This document shows, piece after piece, positions 1-8,889 of a DNA stretch of 64,000 bases. The position numbers and the translations under genes are program-made. Source of the stretch: Dechloromonas denitrificans (lineage in GTDB: Bacteria; Pseudomonadota; Gammaproteobacteria; Burkholderiales; Rhodocyclaceae); NCBI RefSeq assembly GCF_020510665.1, contig NZ_CP075187.1:636001-700000 (forward strand). Reading direction: 5' to 3'. Positions within the stretch are counted from its first letter, which is position 1, and every line of letters begins with the position of its first letter. The notes beneath the pieces were generated by a model. That model saw only the letters and a list, made by a program, of their open reading frames with translations. It did no database searches and was not told the DNA's origin.

Positions 1-93
1 AGTTGATGAGTGTGTGGGCTTTGTAAAATAGACAAAGGTTGTATTGCCGGATTGGGGCGAAGGCGCGAGAATCCGCCCAAATAAGGAGTCAAT

Positions 94-780
94 ATGCTAT
101 TCGCAGTCGTGGAAGACAGTCGCAGCCAGTCTGAAGTCATCAAGGCCCTGCTCAAAAGCGAGGGGTATCAGGTCGAAGTGTTTGCCGAAGGCCGCGCTTG
201 TATCGAGGCGCTGAAAACCCGTACCTTCGACTTTTTCATCATTGACTGGACTCTGCCGGACATCGGTGGCGACGAGGTGCTCCGGCACGTACGCGAAGTG
301 TGTGGCTGGGATGTTCCTGTCCTCTTCTGTACCGCTCGTGCCGAGGAAGAGAATGCCGCGGATATTCTGCGTCTGGGGGCCGATGACTTCATTCCCAAGC
401 CGATTCGCTACATGGAGTTCATGGCGCGCATCGAAGTTCTGCTGCGGCGGCGCCAGCATGTTCGCCCGCGAGCAATGCGTTTCGGCAACATCGAGGTCGA
501 TCTCGATGGGCGACGGATTCGTCTGGCTGGCCTCGATATCGATCTGACCCAGCGCGAGTTCGACCTCGCCGTGATCTTTCTGCGCAACGTCGGCCGGGTC
601 TTGCCGCGTGAAGAATTGCTGGCCAGCGTCTGGGTCAAGGAAACCGAAGTCGATACGCGAACGGTCGATACGCACGCCAGCCGCTTGCGCAAGAAGCTCG
701 GACTGGCGGGTGAAAGTGGCTTGATGCTGACCTCAGTGTACGGTCAGGGGTATCGCCTGGATACGGTTCAGCCGAACTGA
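94..780 (+). CDS. OmpR/PhoB-family response regulator
   Basis: This is a two-component response regulator of 228 aa. The receiver domain (about residues 1-115) has the acidic pair E7/D8, the probable phosphorylation site D51 in the IIDWTLPD strand, T80 and K102 (FIPKPI). A winged-helix DNA-binding domain of OmpR type fills about residues 127-225, with a recognisable RTVDTHASRLRKKLG recognition helix. An AAGGAG ribosome site at 81-86 supports the start. No histidine kinase lies to its right, so it is either an orphan or paired with a gene left of the window. The target genes are unknown. Confidence 0.9.
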   Translation: MLFAVVEDSRSQSEVIKALLKSEGYQVEVFAEGRACIEALKTRTFDFFIIDWTLPDIGGDEVLRHVREVCGWDVPVLFCTARAEEENAADILRLGADDFIPKPIRYMEFMARIEVLLRRRQHVRPRAMRFGNIEVDLDGRRIRLAGLDIDLTQREFDLAVIFLRNVGRVLPREELLASVWVKETEVDTRTVDTHASRLRKKLGLAGESGLMLTSVYGQGYRLDTVQPN

Positions 781-859
781 TTCCGCTTTTCCGGTTTGGG
801 GTATACTGTACAAAATTGCTCAGGTATTCCTGTGCAGCCCAACCCCAACCGGAGTATCC

Positions 860-1951
860 ATGAGTCTCTCAGAACAGCAGATCAAAACGGCCCTCACTGC
901 TGCGGTCGACCCCAATACAGGCAAGGATTTCGTCGCCGGCAAGGCGGTGAAGAACATCAAGTTCGATGGTGATGATGTTGCCTTCGATATCGAGCTTGCT
1001 TATCCGGCAAAAACCCAGATCGATGCTATCCGCAAGCAGGTGATTGCTGCCGTGCGTGCGGTGCCCGGGGTGGGCAATGTTTCGGCCAATGTTTATTCCA
1101 AGATTGTTGCTCATTCGGTGCAACTGGGCGTCAAGCTGCTGCCCGGCGTGAAGAACATCATCGCCGTGGCTTCCGGCAAGGGCGGCGTCGGCAAGAGCAC
1201 GACTGCGGTTAACCTGGCCCTGGCGCTGGCCCAGGAAGGCGCCTCGGTCGGCATTCTCGATGCCGATATCTACGGCCCGTCGCAGCCGCAAATGCTCGGT
1301 CTGGCCGGGCAGCAGCCCGAATCCAAGGATGGGCAGAGCATGGAGCCGCTCGAAGCTTATGGCGTACAGGCCATGTCGATCGGCTTCATGGTCGATGTCG
1401 AAACTCCGATGGTTTGGCGTGGTCCGATGGTCGCCCAGGCGCTCGACCAGTTGCTCGGCCAGACCAACTGGCGCGATGTCGATTATCTGATCGTCGATAT
1501 GCCGCCGGGTACTGGCGACATCCAGTTGTCGCTGTCGCAAAAAGTCCCGTTGACCGGCGCAGTCGTGGTGACCACACCGCAGGATATTGCCCTGATCGAT
1601 GCTCGCAAGGGGCTGAAAATGTTCGAGAAGGTCAATGTGCCGATCCTCGGTATCGTTGAAAACATGAGCATTCACATTTGTTCGAACTGCGGTCACGAAG
1701 AGCATATCTTCGGCACCGGCGGCGGCCAGAAGATGTGCCAGGATTACGACGTCGAGTTTCTCGGCAGCCTGCCGCTTGAGCTGGCCATTCGCGAGATGGC
1801 CGATAGCGGCAAGCCGACCGTGGTCGGGGCGCCCGATTCCCGCGCTGCCGAGATTTATCGCGGCATTGCCCGCCGTGTCGCGGTCAAGGTGGGCGAGAAG
1901 GCCAAGGACATGACCTCCAAGTTCCCGAACATCGTTGTGCAGAACACCTGA
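860..1951 (+). CDS. apbC: Mrp/ApbC-family Fe-S cluster carrier ATPase
   Basis: A 363-aa P-loop NTPase of the Mrp/NBP35 family, which binds and transfers Fe-S clusters to apoproteins in the cytosol. The N-terminal third is a MIP18/DUF59-like domain. A deviant Walker A motif GKGGVGKST follows at about residues 106-114. The family's CxxC pair that bridges the cluster between two subunits is C274/C277 (CSNCG). Length is normal for the family. It is transcribed alone, with a terminator directly behind it. Confidence 0.95.
   Translation: MSLSEQQIKTALTAAVDPNTGKDFVAGKAVKNIKFDGDDVAFDIELAYPAKTQIDAIRKQVIAAVRAVPGVGNVSANVYSKIVAHSVQLGVKLLPGVKNIIAVASGKGGVGKSTTAVNLALALAQEGASVGILDADIYGPSQPQMLGLAGQQPESKDGQSMEPLEAYGVQAMSIGFMVDVETPMVWRGPMVAQALDQLLGQTNWRDVDYLIVDMPPGTGDIQLSLSQKVPLTGAVVVTTPQDIALIDARKGLKMFEKVNVPILGIVENMSIHICSNCGHEEHIFGTGGGQKMCQDYDVEFLGSLPLELAIREMADSGKPTVVGAPDSRAAEIYRGIARRVAVKVGEKAKDMTSKFPNIVVQNT
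899..910. repeat. Copy of an iterated 12-mer GCTGCGGTCGAC
   Basis: The exact 12-mer occurs at least seven times on either strand, starting at 899, 2009, 13340, 22800, 34920, 53063 and 54737. Its 9-base core GCGGTCGAC occurs at least eleven more times, starting at 3435, 6822, 26831, 29339, 31182, 32877, 33745, 38756, 41535, 50997 and 58309. Copies fall inside genes in different reading frames and also between genes, for example in the dcd leader and upstream of slmA. Counts were made by eye and are minimum values. The role is unknown; see the findings. Confidence 0.6.
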
Positions 1952-1978
1952 GCCCAAGTTTTTGCCAAAACCCCACAC

Positions 1979-2008
1979 AAAGGCGGGTAAAATCCCGCCT
2001 TTATTTTT
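1979..2008 (+). terminator. Rho-independent terminator after apbC
   Basis: A 9-bp GC-rich stem (AAAGGCGGG pairing with CCCGCCTTT) with a 6-base loop is followed by ATTTTT. It lies 28 bp behind the apbC stop and 20 bp ahead of dcd, so it separates the two genes. Confidence 0.85.
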
Positions 2009-2028
2009 GTCGACCGCAGCAGGGAAAA

Positions 2029-2595
2029 ATGGCTATCAAATCAGACAAGTGGATTCGCCGTATGGCGGCAGAGCACGGCATGATCGAGCCGTTCGAACCG
2101 GAACTGGTCCGCGAGGCGAATGGCGAGAAAATCGTCTCCTACGGGACTTCGAGCTACGGTTACGACATTCGCTGTGCACGCGAATTCAAGGTGTTTACCA
2201 ACATCAATTCGACGGTGGTGGATCCGAAAAATTTCGATCCGAAATCCTTTGTCGAAATCGAGTCCGACGTCTGCATCATTCCGCCCAATTCCTTTGCGCT
2301 GGCCCGCACCATGGAGTACTTCCGCATTCCGCGTTCAGTGTTGACCGTCTGTCTCGGCAAATCGACCTATGCCCGCTGCGGCATCATCGTCAATGTGACG
2401 CCGTTCGAGCCGGAATGGGAAGGTTACGTGACGCTGGAATTTTCCAATACCACCCCGTTGCCGGCCAAGATCTACGCTGGCGAAGGTTGCGCCCAGGTCC
2501 TGTTCTTCGAGTCCGACGAAGTTTGTGAAACGTCGTACAAGGATCGCGGTGGCAAATACCAGGGGCAGGTCGGCGTGACGCTCCCCAAGATCTGA
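2029..2595 (+). CDS. dcd: dCTP deaminase
   Basis: This 188-aa enzyme deaminates dCTP to dUTP, the first step towards dTMP made by thyA (also in this window). The length matches the trimeric Dcd family, and the conserved run [22 protein letters not shown] holds the catalytic glutamate and nucleotide-binding residues. An AGGGA ribosome site sits just before the ATG. A copy of the GCTGCGGTCGAC repeat (reverse orientation) lies in the leader at 2009-2020. Confidence 0.96.
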   Translation: MAIKSDKWIRRMAAEHGMIEPFEPELVREANGEKIVSYGTSSYGYDIRCAREFKVFTNINSTVVDPKNFDPKSFVEIESDVCIIPPNSFALARTMEYFRIPRSVLTVCLGKSTYARCGIIVNVTPFEPEWEGYVTLEFSNTTPLPAKIYAGEGCAQVLFFESDEVCETSYKDRGGKYQGQVGVTLPKI

Positions 2596-2666
2596 CGCAA
2601 GACTGAAACAAAACTGTCTTATTCTGTGACCCGCTGCGGCGGGTCGCCGCTTTTCAAGGATCCAAC

Positions 2667-4898
2667 ATGCGCTTCCACTTCCCCGTCATCATCATCGACG
2701 AAGATTTTCGCTCGGAGAACACCTCTGGCCTGGGTATCCGGGCGCTCGCCGAAGCCATCGAGAAAGAAGGCCTGGAAGTGCTGGGGGTCACCAGCTACGG
2801 CGACCTGACCTCGTTCGCCCAGCAGCAATCGCGGGCCAGTGCCTTTGTTTTGTCGATCGACGATGAAGAGCTGGCATTGGAGCCGGAAGAAACGATGGCC
2901 GAACTGCGTGCCTTTGTTTCTGAAATCCGCAACCGCAACGCCGAGATTCCGATCTTCCTGCATGGCGAGACGCGGACCTCGCGTCATATCCCGAACGACG
3001 TGTTGCGCGAATTGCATGGTTTCATCCACATGTTCGAGGACACGCCGGAATTCATCGCCCGCAACATCAAGCGCGAAGCCAAGGCCTATCTCGATTCCCT
3101 GCCGCCACCCTTCTTCCGTGCGCTGACCCACTATGCCGCAGACGGTTCGTATTCCTGGCACTGCCCCGGCCATTCGGGTGGCGTCGCCTTTTTGAAGAGC
3201 CCGGTCGGTCAGATGTTCCACCAGTTCTTCGGTGAAAACATGCTGCGTGCCGACGTCTGCAATGCCGTCGAAGAACTGGGTCAACTGCTCGATCACACCG
3301 GCCCGGTTGCCGCTTCCGAGCGCAACGCGGCACGCATTTTCAATGCCGATCATCTTTATTTCGTGACCAACGGTACGTCGACGTCGAACAAGATCGTCTG
3401 GCACTCGACGGTGGCGCCCGGTGATATCGTGGTGGTCGACCGCAACTGTCACAAGTCCATTCTGCACGCCATCATGATGACTGGCGCAATCCCGGTCTTC
3501 CTGATGCCGACGCGCAACAACTTCGGCATCATCGGGCCAATCCCGAAGAGCGAGTTTGCCTGGGAAAGCATCCAGAAGAAGATTGCCGCCAATCCCTTCA
3601 TTGCCGACAAGACGGCCAAGCCGCGCGTGTTGACGATTACGCAATCGACCTACGACGGCATTCTCTACAACGTCGAGGACATCAAGGAAGAGCTGGACGG
3701 CAAGATCGACACCCTGCATTTTGACGAAGCCTGGTTGCCGCACGCTGCTTTCCATGATTTCTATGGCGATTACCACGCCATCGGTGCCGATCGGCCGCGC
3801 TGCAAGGAGTCGATGGTCTTCTCGACGCAATCAACCCACAAGCTGCTGGCCGGCTTGTCGCAGGCCTCACAAATTCTTGTCCAGGATTGTGAGAACCGCA
3901 AGCTTGACCGCGATCTGTTCAACGAGGCTTACTTGATGCACACCTCGACCTCGCCGCAATACTCGATCATCGCGTCCTGCGATGTGGCTGCCGCGATGAT
4001 GGAAGCACCGGGCGGTACCGCGCTGGTCGAAGAGTCGATCACCGAGGCGCTCGATTTTCGCCGCGCGATGCGCAAGGTGGATGAAGAGTGGGGCGCCGAC
4101 TGGTGGTTCAAGGTCTGGGGGCCGGACGACCTGTCCGAAGAAGGTATCGAAGAGCGTGACGCCTGGATGCTCAAGCCGGGTGAACGCTGGCACGGTTTCA
4201 ACAACCTGGCCGACGGCTTCAACATGCTCGACCCGATCAAGGCGACGATCATCACCCCGGGCCTCGACGTCGATGGCGACTTCGCCGACGAATTCGGCAT
4301 TCCCGCCGCCATCGTTACCAAGTACCTGGCCGAGCACGGTGTGATCGTCGAGAAGTGCGGCCTGTACAGCTTCTTCATCATGTTTACCATCGGCATCACC
4401 AAGGGCCGCTGGAATTCGCTGGTTACCGCACTGCAGCAGTTCAAGGATGATTACGACAAGAATCAGCCACTGTGGCGCGCTCTGCCCGAGTTCGTGCAGA
4501 AAAATCCGCGTTATGAGCGTGTCGGTCTGCGCGAGTTGTGCACCCAGATTCACAGTGTCTACAAGCAAAACGACGTCGCCCGTCTAACGACCGAAATGTA
4601 TCTTTCGGACATGGTGCCGGCGATGCGTCCGGCCGATGCCTTTGCCAAGATGGCGCACCGGGAAATCGAGCGTGTCCCGGTCGACGAGCTTGAAGGCCGT
4701 GTAACGGCAGTCTTGCTGACGCCTTACCCGCCGGGTATTCCCTTGCTTATTCCGGGGGAACGGTTTAACAAGACAATCTGTAGCTATCTGAAGTTTGCCC
4801 GTGAATTCAATGCTGCCTTCCCCGGCTTCGAGACGGATGTCCATGGCTTGGTCAAGGGTGGCGATGGCCGTTACTACGTTGATTGTGTGAGGCAATAA
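2667..4898 (+). CDS. Orn/Lys/Arg decarboxylase, PLP-dependent (fold type I)
   Basis: A 743-aa biodegradative-type decarboxylase of the AdiA/LdcI/SpeF family. It has an N-terminal wing domain resembling a response regulator (about 1-125), the PLP core, and a C-terminal domain. The PLP lysine is K392 in STQSTHKLLAGLSQ. The length is nearer to arginine decarboxylase AdiA (about 756 aa) than to lysine decarboxylase (about 715 aa), but substrate cannot be fixed from sequence alone. No antiporter gene is adjacent, unlike in acid-resistance operons. The next gene starts only 3 bp after its stop. Confidence 0.9.
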   Translation: MRFHFPVIIIDEDFRSENTSGLGIRALAEAIEKEGLEVLGVTSYGDLTSFAQQQSRASAFVLSIDDEELALEPEETMAELRAFVSEIRNRNAEIPIFLHGETRTSRHIPNDVLRELHGFIHMFEDTPEFIARNIKREAKAYLDSLPPPFFRALTHYAADGSYSWHCPGHSGGVAFLKSPVGQMFHQFFGENMLRADVCNAVEELGQLLDHTGPVAASERNAARIFNADHLYFVTNGTSTSNKIVWHSTVAPGDIVVVDRNCHKSILHAIMMTGAIPVFLMPTRNNFGIIGPIPKSEFAWESIQKKIAANPFIADKTAKPRVLTITQSTYDGILYNVEDIKEELDGKIDTLHFDEAWLPHAAFHDFYGDYHAIGADRPRCKESMVFSTQSTHKLLAGLSQASQILVQDCENRKLDRDLFNEAYLMHTSTSPQYSIIASCDVAAAMMEAPGGTALVEESITEALDFRRAMRKVDEEWGADWWFKVWGPDDLSEEGIEERDAWMLKPGERWHGFNNLADGFNMLDPIKATIITPGLDVDGDFADEFGIPAAIVTKYLAEHGVIVEKCGLYSFFIMFTIGITKGRWNSLVTALQQFKDDYDKNQPLWRALPEFVQKNPRYERVGLRELCTQIHSVYKQNDVARLTTEMYLSDMVPAMRPADAFAKMAHREIERVPVDELEGRVTAVLLTPYPPGIPLLIPGERFNKTICSYLKFAREFNAAFPGFETDVHGLVKGGDGRYYVDCVRQ

Positions 4899-4901
4899 AC
4901 C

Positions 4902-5663
4902 ATGCCGGATATGGCGAAACGCTGGAGCTGTCTATGGGCGCTGCTGCTTTTGCTATGGCCGGCACTTGCCTTGGCTGAAATTGCTGCCAAGGTGGTTTTT
5001 GCCACCGGTTCGCCGGTAGTCGTCGCGGTAAACGGTGTTTCTCGGCCGTTGCTGCGCGGTGGCGACCTGTTCCCCGGCGACTCGATCAATACGGCGGATG
5101 GGCGGGTCCAGCTGCGCTTTTCGGATGGAGCGAGCATGTCGCTGCAGCCCGGTACCCAGTTCAGGATTGATGCATTTGACTTCGTCGACCGTGGCAACCG
5201 GGCCACCCCCGGTGATGGTGTGGTGATGACCCTGATCAAAGGGGCGTTGCGCACCGTAACCGGCTTGCTTGGCAAAGAGGATTACAACCAGTACAAGGTT
5301 GGTACGACGGTGGCGACCATCGGCGTGCGTGGGACCGAATATGGGGCAACTTTTGACGGTACAGGGTTGTCGGTTACCACCTATGCCGGACTGGTTGAAG
5401 TGTGTAGTGACATGGCTTGCCAGCAGATCGCTCCAGGCCAGACCGTCTGGGTTTACGATCGTGGCGAGCGTCCGCAGATGCAGCCGCGTTCGCTCGGTAT
5501 CCAGGGGGGAGAACTGCAGCCGGATTTGCCTCAGCCCCCCACAAATGTTGGCTTGCCCGTACAATTGCCAGCAGCGTCAACGCCGGCGTCGAATTTGCCA
5601 ACGAACACAGCCAGTCCGATGTCGGTGAACCAGGGGCCCAGTACGAGTCCGAGTGGCAGGTAA
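4902..5663 (+). CDS. FecR-domain periplasmic/secreted protein
   Basis: A 253-aa protein with an N-terminal signal peptide (hydrophobic run then ALALA, cleavage near residue 25). A FecR-type domain covers about residues 35-165, with the typical GDSINTADGRVQLRFSDGAS and VATIGVRGTEY segments. The last 60 residues are a Pro/Thr/Ser-rich tail without recognisable fold. No transmembrane helix is present, so it is not a classical FecR anti-sigma regulator. It begins 3 bp after the decarboxylase gene and 30 bp before a TPR-barrel gene; co-transcription with the latter is likely. Confidence 0.85.
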   Translation: MPDMAKRWSCLWALLLLLWPALALAEIAAKVVFATGSPVVVAVNGVSRPLLRGGDLFPGDSINTADGRVQLRFSDGASMSLQPGTQFRIDAFDFVDRGNRATPGDGVVMTLIKGALRTVTGLLGKEDYNQYKVGTTVATIGVRGTEYGATFDGTGLSVTTYAGLVEVCSDMACQQIAPGQTVWVYDRGERPQMQPRSLGIQGGELQPDLPQPPTNVGLPVQLPAASTPASNLPTNTASPMSVNQGPSTSPSGR

Positions 5664-5693
5664 AAAATCAAGGCTTGAGAGGGAAGGCCGCCC

Positions 5694-7010
5694 ATGCACT
5701 TCAAGAAAACCATCTGTCTTGCCAGTCTGCTGATGCTGGCGTTCCAGCCGGCCGCGCACGCCGATACATTGACCGATCAGGCCAGAGAGTTACTTGAACG
5801 CGGCAAATCGGCCCAGGCGTTTGCCTTGCTGGATACGCAGGAAAGCACGCGGGCGGGGGAGCCGCTGTTTGACTTCCTGCTCGGCCTGGCAGCACTTGAT
5901 GTTGGCCAGAATACGCGAGCGGTGTTTGCGCTGGAGCGTGTTTTGGCGATGGATCCGAATCACGTCAGAGCGCGTGCCGAGATTGCCCGTGCCTATCTGG
6001 CTTTGGGGGAGGCAGACACGGCTCGCAAGGAGTTCGAAACTGTCCAGAAGCAAGGCGTGCCGGCCGACGTTTCGCTGACGCTGGAGCGCTATATCGCGGC
6101 AGCCAGAAATGTTCAGGATCAATCGAAGGTATCGGCCAATGGCTATCTGGAACTGACCCTGGGTTACGACACCAATCTCAATCTCGGGCCAAACAAGAGC
6201 ACGGTAGTGATTCCGGGCATCAGTTCTGCCCCGGCAACGCTTTCCAAGGACAGCAAGGCCAACAAGGATAATTTTGGCCAGCTGGGCGCCGGGGCGAATG
6301 TACGCATTCCCGTTTCAAGGCAAGTGGCTGTTCTTGCCGGCGTCTCAGGTACCGAGCGGTTCAATGGTCACACCGATCAGTTCGATCTCGGCAACGCCGA
6401 CGCCAATCTGGGCGCAGTGCTGACCGATGGCAAGAGTGTCTATACGTTGATGGGGCAGTCCAGCCATCTTGTCGTCGACAAGGACCGCTATCGCATGGCG
6501 ACCGGCCTGACCGGCCAGTGGCAGTACAACCATGATTCGCGCAATCAGTTCAGCCTGTACACCCAGTACAGCGATTTGCATTATTTGACGCAGGATGTCC
6601 GGGATGCGGACCGCTGGGTCGGTGGCGCAGCCTATGCGCATCTCTGGCGCGACAATGCGGTCGGGTATGCCAGTGTTTATCTCGTTCGGGAAAGCCCGCA
6701 GACCGCGCACGTCGAGTTTCTCGGCTTCAATGGTCTGGGTGTGCGTTTCGGTGCACGGGCCAATGTCACTCAAAAGACCATTGCTTTCGGGAATTTTTCT
6801 TTTGAGCAGCGCCGCCATGTCGCGGTCGACCCTGCATTCCTGACCAAAAGGCGCGATGAGCAATATGCTTTGCTGCTTGGCGCCAGCTACGCTTTTGAAA
6901 AGGACTGGACAATCACGCCTCAGCTTTCGTTGAGCCTGAATGAGTCGAATACAGCCCTTAACGACTATCACCGTGAAATGGTCTCAGTGGCCATCCGCCG
7001 TGAATTCTGA
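5694..7010 (+). CDS. TPR plus outer-membrane beta-barrel protein (Slam-like)
   Basis: A 438-aa exported protein. Residues 1-23 form a signal peptide ending AAHA. Residues 25-150 contain TPR-like helices (RARAEIARAYLALGEADTARKEF). From about 155 to the end the sequence alternates polar and hydrophobic residues as in a beta-barrel and ends in phenylalanine, the usual outer-membrane insertion signal. This architecture, a periplasmic TPR followed by a barrel, is that of Slam (surface lipoprotein assembly modifier, type XI secretion). It sits between two FecR-domain genes, which are candidate clients. Assignment to Slam is inference from architecture. Confidence 0.75.
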   Translation: MHFKKTICLASLLMLAFQPAAHADTLTDQARELLERGKSAQAFALLDTQESTRAGEPLFDFLLGLAALDVGQNTRAVFALERVLAMDPNHVRARAEIARAYLALGEADTARKEFETVQKQGVPADVSLTLERYIAAARNVQDQSKVSANGYLELTLGYDTNLNLGPNKSTVVIPGISSAPATLSKDSKANKDNFGQLGAGANVRIPVSRQVAVLAGVSGTERFNGHTDQFDLGNADANLGAVLTDGKSVYTLMGQSSHLVVDKDRYRMATGLTGQWQYNHDSRNQFSLYTQYSDLHYLTQDVRDADRWVGGAAYAHLWRDNAVGYASVYLVRESPQTAHVEFLGFNGLGVRFGARANVTQKTIAFGNFSFEQRRHVAVDPAFLTKRRDEQYALLLGASYAFEKDWTITPQLSLSLNESNTALNDYHREMVSVAIRREF

Positions 7011-7027
7011 CCGCAGGAGCCCGCGTG

Positions 7028-8344
7028 ATGACCGTTTCCAATACTTTCAATAATTCATCAAAACTCCTGTTGTTGCTCGTTGCAGCCTTTCCTCTCACCG
7101 GACTGGCCGCTGCCAGTCTCGACTTCGTCATTGGTGATGTCCAGGCCGTCAGTGCGGCAGGCGGTACACGTTCGCTGGGTAAAGGCGGGCGAATCGTTGC
7201 CGGCGATACCGTGCGGGTCGGTGATGGTCGCGCCCAATTGCGTTTTGACGACGGTGCGATGGTTTCCCTGCAGCCGAATACGGATTTCCGGATTGACGAC
7301 TACCAGTTCAGCGGTCAGCAGGATGGCAAGGAGCGCGGCTTTTTCAGCCTGCTGAGGGGCGGGCTGCGCACGCTGACCGGGCTGGTTGGCAAGGTTAACA
7401 AGGGTAACTACAAAGTCACAACCTCGGTCGCAACCATAGGCATACGCGGGACCGAATATACCCTCACCTATCTTGATTCGGAGACCGTTGTCATCGCGAC
7501 AGGAGAGGGGGCTATTGAGGTCTGTAATGGCTCAGGTTGCACGGTATTGGTCAGTGGTGACTCAGCGGTCGTCGAAGGGCCAAAGGCCGCTCCGAAGCGC
7601 GTCGATTTCCGGCCTCAACTGCGGCCGGCGCAGCCTGGCGAGCAATTGCTGCCCCAGTTTTCGAGCAGTGAATTTCGCAACCAGGATGGTAGTCTGTTGC
7701 TGAATGGGAATCAACTGACTTCAGGGGCCGGTTATGCGCTTGCCTGGGCCCATGGGGTAAATGGAGGGTTGGCTCCAAATGCTTCTACGGTATTTGGCAG
7801 TTCGAGCCAGTTGATTGTGGCAAGCAATTCGAACGGCACGTTTTATGGTCAGACGCTAGGAGAGTCTGCTTCGGCGGATGGAGTGATTGGCTGGGGCCGC
7901 TGGGCTACGGGAACTTCTGTTGTAGTGCCGCCGGCTTCTGGCGGTGGACCATTGGCCAACTTCCATTATGTGGTTGGTCGCGAAACAGCGCTGAGTCAGC
8001 TGTCCGCTTTGAGCGGCATTACCGCAACTTATCAGCTGATCGGCTATACAACACCGACTGCCTCGACGGGCTCTTCGACTGGCCCGGTCACAGGGACGCT
8101 GACAGCCTCTTTTGGTGCTGCGACCATGAATGTTTCCATGGCTTTGCAAGTGCCTTACTCTAACGTTAACTATGCCATTAATGCTTCTACCGGCACGGTG
8201 CCGGTGTCGTCAACGTTCACGTGGGCCAGTGGTTCTACCGGCGCAGGGTTCTTCTCCGGTCCCAACGCCTCGCATGCGGGGGCTTCGTACAATAACTACG
8301 TTGGTGGCAACAACATATCGGGTACAGCAGCCTTCAAGCGCTGA
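7028..8344 (+). CDS. FecR-domain protein with C-terminal beta-rich domain
   Basis: A 438-aa protein. After a signal peptide (LLLLVAAFPLTGLAAAS, no lipobox cysteine) comes a FecR domain at about 30-160, parallel to the one at 4902-5663 (GDTVRVGDGRAQLRFDDGA; VATIGIRGTEYTL). Residues 220-438 are Gly/Ser/Thr-rich and beta-like, with GAGFFSGPNASHAGASYNN near the end and the terminus GTAAFKR. This resembles the eight-stranded barrels of Slam client proteins such as TbpB/hemophilin-type proteins. The ATG at 7028 has AGGAG nine bases upstream; a GTG three bases earlier is also possible. It closes the three-gene cluster. Confidence 0.8.
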   Translation: MTVSNTFNNSSKLLLLLVAAFPLTGLAAASLDFVIGDVQAVSAAGGTRSLGKGGRIVAGDTVRVGDGRAQLRFDDGAMVSLQPNTDFRIDDYQFSGQQDGKERGFFSLLRGGLRTLTGLVGKVNKGNYKVTTSVATIGIRGTEYTLTYLDSETVVIATGEGAIEVCNGSGCTVLVSGDSAVVEGPKAAPKRVDFRPQLRPAQPGEQLLPQFSSSEFRNQDGSLLLNGNQLTSGAGYALAWAHGVNGGLAPNASTVFGSSSQLIVASNSNGTFYGQTLGESASADGVIGWGRWATGTSVVVPPASGGGPLANFHYVVGRETALSQLSALSGITATYQLIGYTTPTASTGSSTGPVTGTLTASFGAATMNVSMALQVPYSNVNYAINASTGTVPVSSTFTWASGSTGAGFFSGPNASHAGASYNNYVGGNNISGTAAFKR

Positions 8345-8360
8345 GTAGCGCAAGCATCAG

Positions 8361-8397
8361 AAAAAATCCGCGGAGGTGCAGGCCCCGCGGATTTTTT
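8361..8397. terminator. Bidirectional terminator between FecR gene and folA
   Basis: A perfect 13-bp stem (AAAAAATCCGCGG with CCGCGGATTTTTT) with an 11-base loop provides a T-run on both strands. It ends the FecR cluster on the plus strand and folA on the minus strand; its right arm overlaps the folA stop codon. Confidence 0.85.
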
Positions 8398-8884
8398 AAT
8401 GCGAGTTACGGAGGTAGGTGACGAAACGTCCGGCGGCGTTGGTCATGGGGCGTTGTGCTGACTCCTGCCAGCCTTGCTGGGAAAATTCGGGAAACCATGC
8501 ATCTCCGGCGGGTTCCAGATCTACTTCGGTCAGTTCGAGGCGGTCTGCGAAACTCATGGCCTGGCGATAGATTTCTCCGCCGCCAATGACAAACGCTTTG
8601 CTGTCCGCTGCGCACAATGCCAGGCCTGCTTCCAGCGAACCTGCCAGTTCGGCACCAGTGGCTGGGTAGTCCGCCTGGCGACTGATGACAATATTCCTGC
8701 GGCTGGGCAGTGGTCTGAAACGCTCGGGCAGCGACTCCCAGGTTTTACGTCCCATGATGACCGTATGGCCGGCCGTCAATGCCTTGAAATGAGACATGTC
8801 TTCCGGGATGTGCCAGAGCAGCTGGTTGTCGCGGCCGATGACACGATTCTTGGCAACGGCCGCGATGATGATGATTTCTGACAT
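8396..8884 (-). CDS. folA: Dihydrofolate reductase
   Basis: A 162-aa enzyme that reduces dihydrofolate to tetrahydrofolate with NADPH. It shows the family motifs AAVAKNRVIGRDNQLLWHIPEDM (substrate side), MGRKTWESLP (NADPH) and VIGGGEIYRQAM. The start at 8884 gives MSEIIIIAAVAKN; an upstream in-frame extension would run into pgi. It lies behind thyA and pgi on the same strand; folA with thyA is a common pairing because ThyA produces dihydrofolate. Confidence 0.96.
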   Translation of the reverse strand: MSEIIIIAAVAKNRVIGRDNQLLWHIPEDMSHFKALTAGHTVIMGRKTWESLPERFRPLPSRRNIVISRQADYPATGAELAGSLEAGLALCAADSKAFVIGGGEIYRQAMSFADRLELTEVDLEPAGDAWFPEFSQQGWQESAQRPMTNAAGRFVTYLRNSH

Positions 8885-8889
8885 GGTTT

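Noticed and set aside
1935..2528. A 197-codon open frame across the apbC terminator and dcd
   Set aside because: It crosses a strong terminator and overlaps dcd in another frame; no domain recognised.
2619..3830. A 403-codon open frame antisense to the decarboxylase gene
   Set aside because: Shadow of the decarboxylase; composition is that of a complementary strand.
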